Notes under the pieces: model-generated
Database searches by the model: none
What the model saw: only the letters and a program-made list of their open reading frames with translations
Told to the model about the DNA's origin: nothing
Made by a program: the position numbers and the translations under genes
Part shown: positions 1 to 5,844 of the stretch, piece by piece
Layout of the letters: the number at the start of each line of letters is the position of its first letter
Numbering within the stretch: position 1 is the stretch's first letter
Assembly (NCBI GenBank): GCA_028293265.1
Contig: JAQGPB010000126.1
Coordinates: forward strand, 1-7,138
DNA from: Pedosphaera sp.
GTDB lineage: Bacteria > Verrucomicrobiota > Verrucomicrobiae > Limisphaerales > Pedosphaeraceae
Length of the DNA stretch: 7,138 nucleotides
Direction: 5' to 3'

Positions 1-1567
1 AAATGCTCAACTCATCAATGGCCCCATAAAAACTGGCCGGCGGAAAACCAGAATTGTTGCCCATCGCGCCGATGCAGGCGGGCGTTGAAAATTGAAACTG
101 GTTCGTGTAAGCCAGCACGGCCCCGGCGTTGCTATCAATGAAAAAGACGACGTTCGTCGCCGACTTCGTGACCGCGACATGATGCCAACCCGTGTCCGCG
201 ATGCCCCCGGACGATGTGATGGCATCCTCTCCGATTTTGCTCAAGAGCAGCGTGCCGCCATCATTGATGCCAAACCCATAGCCACCACCGCCAAAGCTGA
301 ACAAGAGTCCGGGGCCGCCGTTGGGTGAACTGATGAATGTACTCGCCCGCTGGACCCAGGTTTCAATGGTGAAATCCTGCAATTGCAGGTTCGTCGCATT
401 GCCAATGTGCACCGCGGCATTGCCGCCGTTGAAGGAAAAGCATTGCCCGCCCTGCTGCCCGTTTTCGTAACTGACCCCATTCAAGAGCGTGCCGTTGTTC
501 CCGCCAATGATATCAAGCGCATTGCCGTCCCCCGGCCACCAGGCAACCAGACCGGCGGGCGGCGGCACACAGGGCGGCGGCGGGCGGACCGTCAACATGG
601 CATTGGAACTGGTGATTGAGCCAGCCTGGTTCGTGACCACCATGGCATAATTGCCCGATTGCCCGAACTGCACATTGGTCAAGGTAAGTGACGCGTTCGT
701 TTCTCCATTAATTTTAATCGTGTTGAAGGTCCAGTGGTAACTCAAAGGCAACGAACCGGTGACGGCGGGTGAAAAAGTCACCCTGTTGCCCGGAAAACAC
801 GCGAGTGACGCTGGTTGGAAGTCGAGCGCGGGCGGACTGGTGGGAAAAAATTCTATATCGAACCCGGTTGTATCAATGGACCCGGTCAAGCTGCCATCGC
901 CATAAATGCAGGCCGTGTTGAAGCTAAATGAAGCCGGAGCGGGGTCGGTGAACGAGCATTGGCTGATGAGGTTTGAACCTGCGATGATGGTGCTGACATC
1001 CAGTCCGCCGTCCGTGTTGCGTATCAGCGTCATCGTCAATGTGTAAGTCTGTCCGCTTGGCACACCGTTATTGTAATTGGCTGCTTGTACTGTCCAGCCG
1101 ATACGCCCGGGATAATCTGGTCGAAATAATGCGGATGGACTTGACGCGTCCGTTCTGCCTGCCAGATCAACAATCCGAAACAGACTGCCGGCATAAGCGC
1201 CCATGAACGTGGTGTAACCGCCATACGCGGCGTCGCCGGGCGCGGCGTCGTTCGTGAGGCGATTGGCATCCGGAGTGAACAGCAGCGCAATGGCCATCGG
1301 CGTTTCGGTGTTAAGCGTCAGGATATTTTTTGGCGTAAACGTCCACGTCAACCGGATCTGATTGCCCGGTTGGGACAAGGTAACGGGAGTGTTCGTCGGC
1401 GCGAAATAGGTGGTCCAGAACTGCTGCTGGTTGGTGAAAGTCGTTTGCAGATGCCCGGTTGTGGCGATCAGCAATCCACTGGAGTCAAACCAATTGGTTC
1501 TCGCAAGCGTGTCTCCATAACTGGTCAGGGCGAGACCAAGCCCGGCTGCGATGAGAAATCTTTTCAT
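1..1567 (-). CDS. Exported Ig-like + LamG (concanavalin A-like) domain protein, 3' end outside window
   Basis: This frame is open without a stop from the ATG at 1567 to the window edge, giving 522 codons. The N-terminus (MKRFLIAAGLGLALTSYG) is a signal peptide with a basic start and a hydrophobic core, so the protein is probably exported. Residues about 25-242 form an unrecognised beta-rich region. Residues about 245-327 match the bacterial Ig-like repeat, with the hallmarks LPLSYHWTFN, NASLTLTNVQ and SGNYAMVVTNQAGS. A proline linker (329-337) leads into a LamG/laminin_G_3 domain from about 339, recognisable by GLVAWWPGDGNALD, FTIETWVQR, GWHHVAVTKS and FYGAIDELSI, where the window ends. In such proteins LamG domains usually bind carbohydrate or protein ligands, and many continue into more repeats and a C-terminal sorting signal; neither can be seen here. 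No clear ribosome site precedes the start. Domain calls are firm; the biological role is unknown. Confidence 0.9.
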   Translation of the reverse strand, partial: MKRFLIAAGLGLALTSYGDTLARTNWFDSSGLLIATTGHLQTTFTNQQQFWTTYFAPTNTPVTLSQPGNQIRLTWTFTPKNILTLNTETPMAIALLFTPDANRLTNDAAPGDAAYGGYTTFMGAYAGSLFRIVDLAGRTDASSPSALFRPDYPGRIGWTVQAANYNNGVPSGQTYTLTMTLIRNTDGGLDVSTIIAGSNLISQCSFTDPAPASFSFNTACIYGDGSLTGSIDTTGFDIEFFPTSPPALDFQPASLACFPGNRVTFSPAVTGSLPLSYHWTFNTIKINGETNASLTLTNVQFGQSGNYAMVVTNQAGSITSSNAMLTVRPPPPCVPPPAGLVAWWPGDGNALDIIGGNNGTLLNGVSYENGQQGGQCFSFNGGNAAVHIGNATNLQLQDFTIETWVQRASTFISSPNGGPGLLFSFGGGGYGFGINDGGTLLLSKIGEDAITSSGGIADTGWHHVAVTKSATNVVFFIDSNAGAVLAYTNQFQFSTPACIGAMGNNSGFPPASFYGAIDELSI

Positions 1568-1608
1568 GTGTGAAAATGGAATTGAGTCGGACCCTGAGGC
1601 ACCGGAAG

Positions 1609-1637
1609 ATTCAATCCTCACCATTTCCTTGGGTCAA
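1609..1637 (-). promoter_or_regulatory. Candidate sigma-70-type promoter for the LamG/Ig gene
   Basis: Read on the minus strand, TTGACC (1637-1632; five of six matches to TTGACA) is followed after exactly 17 nt by TTGAAT (1614-1609; four of six matches to TATAAT). The predicted start of transcription falls near 1602, about 35 nt before the ATG at 1567. The spacing is ideal and the -35 box is good, but the -10 box is weak. The call rests on motif matching alone. Confidence 0.35.
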
Positions 1638-2010
1638 GAAAATTGAAGGCGCAAGCAGCCGATGGGGCGCATCTCAGTTTCTGGCAGGTAACTTCACACC
1701 ATCCGAAAGGCCTGAAAGGCCGTCCTAATCCCAATTTCCCTGGACAATTCGCTCTCAAATATGGCACAGTCCAGAGCGCGTGAGCAAACAAGGAGCGCAA
1801 CGAAGGACACCCCACGGTGCCCGCGAGAACTGGCCCATTCCCCGCCGGAGAAGCGACCTTTTGCCCAAATGCCCCCATCGAAACCGTGCCGCCCAGGAGA
1901 ATGGCCTTCCATCCCCCTCCCATTGCTCTGACCACCATTCCCATGACATATTTCGCCTTTCCCCGTTTGCCGTTTTTTGCGCCTATTCAGGGCCCCGCAA
2001 ACCAGCTTCT

Positions 2011-2050
2011 GTACAGGCTATTCGGGCTTATTCGGGCTTATTACAGGCTA
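2011..2050. repeat. Four tandem 10-bp repeat units
   Basis: Four consecutive decamers read GTACAGGCTA, TTCGGGCTTA, TTCGGGCTTA and TTACAGGCTA. The inner two are identical, the outer two differ at two positions, and all share GGCT at positions 6-9 or close to it plus a final A. A 10-bp period places each unit on the same helix face, as in protein-binding site arrays, but a simple slippage-derived repeat looks the same. The array ends 13 nt before a perfect TATAAT. Confidence 0.6.
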
Positions 2051-2063
2051 ATCTGGAAATATA

Positions 2064-2069
2064 TATAAT
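2064..2069 (+). promoter_or_regulatory. Consensus -10 box (TATAAT), promoter uncertain
   Basis: A perfect TATAAT lies in an AT-rich tract on the plus strand. No good -35 box stands 16-18 nt upstream; the 17-nt position carries TTACAG, the start of the last decamer of the adjacent array. If used, it would give a leader of about 545 nt for the transketolase gene, running through the palindromic element. A chance match in an AT run is quite possible. Confidence 0.2.
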
Positions 2070-2137
2070 CGGCCAAGCGGTAAAAAAAAGGCCGGTTCCC
2101 GCACTTTTGTCGTTTCCGTCGCTCGGCCCCTGCCACC

Positions 2138-2221
2138 TTCAACCCTCAACCCTCAACCATTTCCGCGCGGAGTTTCTCGCCAAATCTCGCCAAATTCCAC
2201 GTTCACGCTCAACCCTCAACC
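2138..2221. repeat. CCTCAAC heptamer runs and a TCTCGCCAAA tandem duplication
   Basis: The heptamer CCTCAAC recurs in short runs at about 2138-2157 and 2208-2221. Between them TCTCGCCAAA occurs twice in exact tandem (2175-2184 and 2185-2194). These look like low-complexity products of slippage. No function can be assigned. Confidence 0.55.
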
Positions 2222-2384
2222 TGCCTAAAAAGTCACCTTTGTTCACAAAAACAAAAAATTTCCCCTCCAATGGTCAAAAAGAAACAATTCGCCCGACACC
2301 TCGCCTCTCTGGCTCAACCACTCATTTGCCTCATCGCAACCGGGCGCCTCCGCGCACTGCCCCCGAACTCGCGGCCAGCAGGCC

Positions 2385-2413
2385 CCCTCTCCTCCATGCA
2401 ATGGAGGAGAGGG
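2385..2413. repeat. Perfect 13-bp hairpin, left half of the palindromic element
   Basis: Arms 2385-2397 (CCCTCTCCTCCAT) and 2401-2413 (ATGGAGGAGAGGG) are perfectly complementary around the 3-nt loop GCA. No T-run follows, so it is not a classical intrinsic terminator. As RNA or single-stranded DNA it would fold strongly. Confidence 0.8.
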
Positions 2414-2482
2414 CTGGGGAGAGGAGGCGCTGCTTGCCCAAGCCAACGTCGGTTTTTGCAAACAAGATTTCCCTCTCCCCGG

Positions 2483-2513
2483 CCCTCTCCCACTCCTGCG
2501 TCGTGGGAGAGGG
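2483..2513. repeat. Perfect 11-bp hairpin, right half of the palindromic element
   Basis: Arms 2483-2493 (CCCTCTCCCAC) and 2503-2513 (GTGGGAGAGGG) pair perfectly around a 9-nt loop. It is preceded by CCCTCTCCCCGG (2471-2482), the inverted counterpart of the tail of the left hairpin. Again no T-run follows. Confidence 0.8.
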
Positions 2514-2620
2514 AGAAGCATCGGGGGCTGTGCGCGGATGCGCCCATCGCAACCGGCAGCGGATTTTCACCCTTTCTTTTTGCCAATCATGGCCTAGAAT
2601 TCCAAATAACTATTTAACGA

Positions 2621-4459
2621 ATGAATACATCTATCGAGGAAGGTCTTTCGGGGTTGGCAAACCAATTGCGCATTGATTCCATTGCGGCCACGACCGCGGC
2701 GGGGAGCGGTCATCCCAGTTCCTGCGCTTCGGCGGCGGATCTGGTGGCGGCGCTGTTTTTCGGGCACATGCGGTTTGATCCCAAGAATCCAAAATACGCA
2801 AACAACGACCGTTTCATTTTATCGAAGGGCCATGCCGCGCCGTTGCTCTACTCCGTCTGGGCGGAACTGGGCCTTTTTCCGCGGGAACACCTGCTGACGT
2901 TGCGCCAGTTGAGCAGCGATCTGGAAGGCCATCCCACGCCGCGTCTGCCGTTCGTGGATGTGGCGACCGGTTCGCTGGGCCAGGGCCTGGCTGTGGGTGT
3001 GGGAATGGCATTGTGCGCGCGACTGGACAAGCTGGATTATCGCACTTACGTGCTGATGGGTGACGGTGAAACTGCGGAAGGCTCCGTCTGGGAAGCGGCA
3101 TCGCTGGCAGGCATCAACAAACTGAGCAACCTGGTGGCGATTGTGGATGTAAACCGCCTCGGCCAAAGCGAGCCGACGGCATTGGATTGGGAAATGGACG
3201 CCTACCGCAAGCGTTTCGAGGCGTTCAATTGGCGCACCGAAGTGATCAACGGCCACGACATGGAGGAAATTTTGGAAGTGCTGGGCGCCGCGGGCCTCGG
3301 CACGCAGCCGCTGGCGATCCTCGCCAAGACGCAGAAAGGCCACGGCATCTCGTTCATAGAAGACAAGGAAGGCTGGCACGGCAAGGCGCTCTCCAAAGAT
3401 GAAGCCGCCACGGCCATCGCCGAACTCCAGCCCAAGGCAAAGTCCGGCCTGCCGGAGCCAATCCCCGCGCCGACGGCCCTGCCGCTGCCCAAGAATGAAG
3501 CGCCCGCCGGTTATCCCGCGCCCGCCTACAAGCTGGGCGACATGGTGGCGACGCGCGAAGCCTACGGCACCGCGCTCGTGCGCATCGGCGAGGTGGACGA
3601 ACGCGTGGTCGCCCTGGACGGCGACACGAAGAACTCGACCTATGCGGACAAGTTTTTCAAGAAATTTCCCGAGCGTTCCACGGAATGCTACATCGCCGAG
3701 CAGAACATGGTCGGCGTGGCGACCGGTTTCGCGACGCGCGGCAAGGTGCCGTTCGCCTCGACGTTTGCCTGCTTTTTCAGCCGCGCCTACGACCAGATTC
3801 GCATGGGCGGAATTTCCATGGCGAACGTGAAGCTGGTCGGTTCACACGTCGGCGTGAGCATCGGCGAGGACGGCACTTCGCAGATGGCATTGGAAGACAT
3901 TGCCATGATGCGCGCGGTGGCGGGCAGCGTGGTGCTTTATCCCAGCGACGCGGTGAGCGCGGAAAAACTGGTGGATCAGATGGCGTTGCACAAGGGCATT
4001 TCGTTTCTGCGCACGTCGCGGCCCAAGACGCCGGTGATTTACGGCAACGACGAGCAATTCCCCATCGGCGGCGCAAAAATCCGCCGCCAGGCCGCCGGCG
4101 ACAAGGTGACCGTCGTGGGCGCGGGCGTGACGCTCTTCGAAGCACTCAAGGCCGCTGACGCGCTGGCCAAGGAAGGCATCGGCATCACGGTGATTGATGC
4201 TTACAGCGTGAAGCCATTGGGCAAAGACGTCATCAAAGCCGCCGCGCAAAAAACCGGGAATCTCGTGGTGACGGTCGAGGATCATTATCCCGAGGGCGGT
4301 CTGGGCGATGCGGTCGCGGGCGAGTTGAGCGAGGACGGCATCAGGGTCCACAAGCTGGCCGTGCGCGAACTGCCCCATTCTGGCAAGCCGGAAGAGTTGC
4401 TGGCGAAATATGGCATTGATTCGGCGGCGATTGTAAAGGCAGTCAAGGCGCTGGCCTGA
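2621..4459 (+). CDS. tkt: Transketolase, animal-type (about 612 residues)
   Basis: A cytosolic thiamine-diphosphate enzyme that moves two-carbon ketol units between ketose and aldose phosphates in the non-oxidative pentose phosphate pathway. Residues about 1-280 form the diphosphate-binding domain: GSGHPSS (28-34, His31), LSKGH (67-71, His71), EGHP (His104) and the cofactor motif G147-D148-G149 to N178, whose D and N hold the metal. The pyrimidine domain (about 310-475) carries the catalytic Glu360 in YIAEQNM, plus SHVGVSIGEDG (His409). A C-terminal transketolase domain completes the chain. Wording such as VATGSLGQGL, GDTKNST and EDHYPEGGLGDAV follows the vertebrate enzyme (about 620 residues) more than the roughly 660-residue E. 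coli type. No key residue is missing. An in-frame TAA at 2615-2617 makes the ATG at 2621 the first possible start; no Shine-Dalgarno is visible and the promoter is unclear. Confidence 0.97.
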   Translation: MNTSIEEGLSGLANQLRIDSIAATTAAGSGHPSSCASAADLVAALFFGHMRFDPKNPKYANNDRFILSKGHAAPLLYSVWAELGLFPREHLLTLRQLSSDLEGHPTPRLPFVDVATGSLGQGLAVGVGMALCARLDKLDYRTYVLMGDGETAEGSVWEAASLAGINKLSNLVAIVDVNRLGQSEPTALDWEMDAYRKRFEAFNWRTEVINGHDMEEILEVLGAAGLGTQPLAILAKTQKGHGISFIEDKEGWHGKALSKDEAATAIAELQPKAKSGLPEPIPAPTALPLPKNEAPAGYPAPAYKLGDMVATREAYGTALVRIGEVDERVVALDGDTKNSTYADKFFKKFPERSTECYIAEQNMVGVATGFATRGKVPFASTFACFFSRAYDQIRMGGISMANVKLVGSHVGVSIGEDGTSQMALEDIAMMRAVAGSVVLYPSDAVSAEKLVDQMALHKGISFLRTSRPKTPVIYGNDEQFPIGGAKIRRQAAGDKVTVVGAGVTLFEALKAADALAKEGIGITVIDAYSVKPLGKDVIKAAAQKTGNLVVTVEDHYPEGGLGDAVAGELSEDGIRVHKLAVRELPHSGKPEELLAKYGIDSAAIVKAVKALA

Positions 4460-4506
4460 CGCCGGCAAGGGCATTTTCTGGCACATTTCCAGCTTCCTTT
4501 CAGAGC

Positions 4507-5658
4507 ATGGGAATGCCGCGTTGTACCGTTTTGCGCCTGCGACTAAGCATCGCATGCCTGTTTTTATTTGGGTTCGCTTTCATGGCGCGCGCCGAGGTGG
4601 TGAGATGCGATATTTGCGGCCAGCCCTTGCAACTCACGTTTTATACGGTCGAGGACCGGGTCGAGCACAAAAATAAAAAGCTTTGCCAGGATTGCGAGAA
4701 AATCGAAGCGCGATGCTTCATTTGCAACCTGCCGGTGCGGGAGGGATTTAAACGCCTGCCCGATGGCCGGTATATCTGCGCGCGCGAACTGAATAGCGTC
4801 ATTGAGTCGGAGTCCGACGCCAAGGAGATTTGCAAAGGTGTGAGGAATGACCTGGACCGGCTGCTGTCCCGGTTTTTGACGTTTCCAGACGACAACGTCC
4901 AGCTTTCCATCGTGGACCAGTTTCATCTGTCGAGCCTGTTCAAAGCGCCTGGCGACGAAAATTCGTCCGTGGAAGTTTATGGCGCAACCTCCACGCATAC
5001 GCTGCCGGGACATAAGTTCGTGCATTCAGTGGATTTGTTGAGCCATTTGCAGAAGCCACGCCTGATGGCCGTGTGCGCCCACGAATACACGCATACCTGG
5101 ATGAATGAGAACCTGACGCGTGAGCGGCATGTTTCGATTGAAAAGAATACCATGGAAGGGTTCTGCGAATTGGTCGCCTACAAGTACATGGAAAGTCTCA
5201 ATGAACAAGGCGAAATGGAGCACCTCAAGCAAAACAATTATACCGTGGGCCAGATCCTCGTTTTGATCGAAGCGGACAACAAATACGGCTTCAACGCAGT
5301 GATGGAATGGATTAAGAATGGCGAGGACACGACCTTGAGCCTGGCGAATCTCGACCGCGTAAGGGCGCTGCGGGATGGCGTTGTGACGCACGCCGCGCCA
5401 GCCGCCGCGCCAGGCCTGGTGTACGGCACGGCCGCGGTTCCCACACCTGTGCCCGACACGCTGGTGCTCAAGGGAATTTCCGGCAGCGGCACGCACCGGT
5501 TCGCGCTGATCAATAACACAACTTTTGAAGCGATGGAAAAGGCCAAGGTGCGCGTGGGCCAGACCACCCGTACGGTGAACTGCCTGCAGATTGGCAAGGA
5601 TTCCGTGACCATCCAGGTGGATGGCTCGGCTGAAAAGCAGCAGCTTTTCCTACGGTAG
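4507..5658 (+). CDS. Exported DA1-like zinc metallopeptidase with LIM-like zinc module
   Basis: A 383-residue protein. Residues 1-29 are a signal peptide ending in the cleavage motif A27-R-A29, so it acts in the periplasm or outside. A binuclear treble-clef/LIM-like module follows: C34-x2-C37, H54, C60-x2-C63, C70-x2-C73 and C91-x2-E94. The peptidase core has H192-E-Y-T-H196 (zinc ligands and catalytic Glu) and E217 in MEGFCE as likely third ligand, followed by NKYGFNAVMEWIKNG. This order and wording (zinc module, HExxH-x-W, EG-C, KYG) parallels plant DA1, a LIM-containing peptidase that trims growth regulators and is activated by ubiquitin. Residues about 295-318 are an A/P/T-rich linker, and 319-383 form a small beta domain starting LVLKGISGSG, recalling GspC/PilP-type modules. 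The gene starts 47 nt after tkt; M3 is an alternative start. Substrate unknown; the DA1 link is from recall. Confidence 0.85.
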   Translation: MGMPRCTVLRLRLSIACLFLFGFAFMARAEVVRCDICGQPLQLTFYTVEDRVEHKNKKLCQDCEKIEARCFICNLPVREGFKRLPDGRYICARELNSVIESESDAKEICKGVRNDLDRLLSRFLTFPDDNVQLSIVDQFHLSSLFKAPGDENSSVEVYGATSTHTLPGHKFVHSVDLLSHLQKPRLMAVCAHEYTHTWMNENLTRERHVSIEKNTMEGFCELVAYKYMESLNEQGEMEHLKQNNYTVGQILVLIEADNKYGFNAVMEWIKNGEDTTLSLANLDRVRALRDGVVTHAAPAAAPGLVYGTAAVPTPVPDTLVLKGISGSGTHRFALINNTTFEAMEKAKVRVGQTTRTVNCLQIGKDSVTIQVDGSAEKQQLFLR

Positions 5659-5663
5659 GGGCG

Positions 5664-5780
5664 TCAATGCGCCACCCAGCCTTTGCCGGGGATATATTCG
5701 CGGCTGCCGGGATCGGAACTTGCGCAGCCAACCGCGATCAGCGCCACCGCCAGCAACAGGAGCATGCAGATTCTTGACAT
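5664..5780 (-). CDS. Tiny lipoprotein (38 aa) with EYIPGKGW tail
   Basis: ATG at 5780 to TGA at 5664-5666. The N-terminus MSRICMLLLLAVALIAVGC has a short basic start, a leucine-rich core and a lipobox-like AVGC, making Cys19 the probable lipidated residue after signal peptidase II cleavage. The mature part would be only 20 residues, ending SREYIPGKGWVAH. I recall short verrucomicrobial lipoproteins with similar EYIPGKGW endings, but no function is known to me. Its stop lies 5 nt from the stop of the convergent protease gene, and its start faces yqgE divergently. The neat signal-lipobox-stop structure in a gap otherwise lacking a gene is the main argument for it. A longer plus-strand frame (5621-5839) covers the same DNA but has no protein-like character. 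Confidence 0.72.
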   Translation of the reverse strand: MSRICMLLLLAVALIAVGCASSDPGSREYIPGKGWVAH

Positions 5781-5786
5781 GCGCCA

Positions 5787-5814
5787 ATATTATTCAAGAT
5801 TGCCAAGAGGGCAA
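5787..5814 (-). promoter_or_regulatory. Weak candidate promoter for the tiny lipoprotein gene
   Basis: On the minus strand TTGCCC (5814-5809) is followed after 16 nt by TAATAT (5792-5787); each matches the sigma-70 consensus at four of six positions. The start of transcription would fall at about 5780, on the A of the ATG, implying a leaderless transcript. No Shine-Dalgarno precedes the ATG, which fits. The motif match is weak. Confidence 0.25.
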
Positions 5815-5844
5815 GCGTGATGCACATTGCCTTGGGTAAGCGGC

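Larger units (their letters stand above)
2342..2545. mobile_element. MITE-like / paired REP-like palindromic element with 9-bp flanking direct repeats
   Basis: The first 23 nt (2342-2364) and the last 23 nt (2523-2545) are inverted repeats of each other with 21 of 23 matches. The element is abutted exactly by the direct repeat ATCGCAACC at 2333-2341 and 2546-2554, as a target-site duplication would be. Inside, each half carries its own hairpin plus a purine- or pyrimidine-rich tail: the left has a 13-bp stem then CTGGGGAGAGG, and the right has the inverted version CCTCTCCCCGG then an 11-bp stem. The halves are thus diverged inverted copies of one unit. There is no transposase gene, so any movement would need one in trans. 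CCCTCTCC-hairpin-GGAGAGGG units with GGGG-GAGG tails are, as I recall, dispersed in many bacterial genomes. The structure is seen directly; mobility is inferred. Confidence 0.65.
1568..2620. other. Repeat-rich intergenic region with no convincing gene
   Basis: This is about 1 kb between the divergent LamG/Ig and transketolase genes. Several frames are open here on both strands, the longest being 1780-2676 (+) and 1618-1944 (-). Their translations are rich in P, R, S and H, match no family I know, overlap one another, and in the first case run into the transketolase gene. I read them as chance openness in GC-rich DNA. The region holds a decamer array (2011-2050), a consensus TATAAT (2064-2069), CCTCAAC and TCTCGCCAAA repeats (2138-2221), and a 204-bp palindromic element (2342-2545). 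Nothing RNA-like such as a tRNA was recognised. The segment at about 1740-1950 is unexplained. Confidence 0.6.

Noticed and set aside
1618..1944. A 108-codon minus-strand frame between the LamG/Ig gene and the decamer array
   Set aside because: It has no recognisable family or ribosome site, and another minus-strand frame is equally open over the same bases; better seen as chance openness or a repeat.
2385..2413. Strong hairpin considered as an intrinsic terminator
   Set aside because: No run of T follows on either strand, there is no gene ending just before it, and an inverted partner hairpin shows it belongs to the palindromic element.
2580..2600. TTGCCA (2580-2585) and TAGAAT (2595-2600) considered as a tkt promoter
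   Set aside because: Each box resembles its consensus, but only 9 nt separate them, and neither has a good partner at 16-18 nt.
1780..2676. A 298-codon plus-strand open frame through the intergenic region into the start of tkt
   Set aside because: It crosses the heptamer repeats, the decamer array and the whole palindromic element, is dominated by P, S, R and H, has no domain-like segment, and overlaps the well-supported tkt start in another frame.
2819..3379. A 186-codon minus-strand frame inside tkt
   Set aside because: It is antisense to the conserved cofactor-binding domain of tkt; long antisense frames are expected from GC-biased codon use.
3842..4555. A 237-codon minus-strand frame antisense to the 3' half of tkt
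   Set aside because: It mirrors tkt codon structure, matches no family, and would extend across the tkt-protease gap without any start signal.
5621..5839. A 72-codon plus-strand frame over the end of the protease gene and the gap after it
   Set aside because: It overlaps the end of the protease frame, its translation is Arg/Ser/Pro-rich without pattern, and the antisense lipoprotein explains the DNA better.
5827..5844. TTG at 5827 as the yqgE start
   Set aside because: It adds six residues with no counterpart in the family, while ATG 5845 or 5848 gives the typical length and N-terminus.
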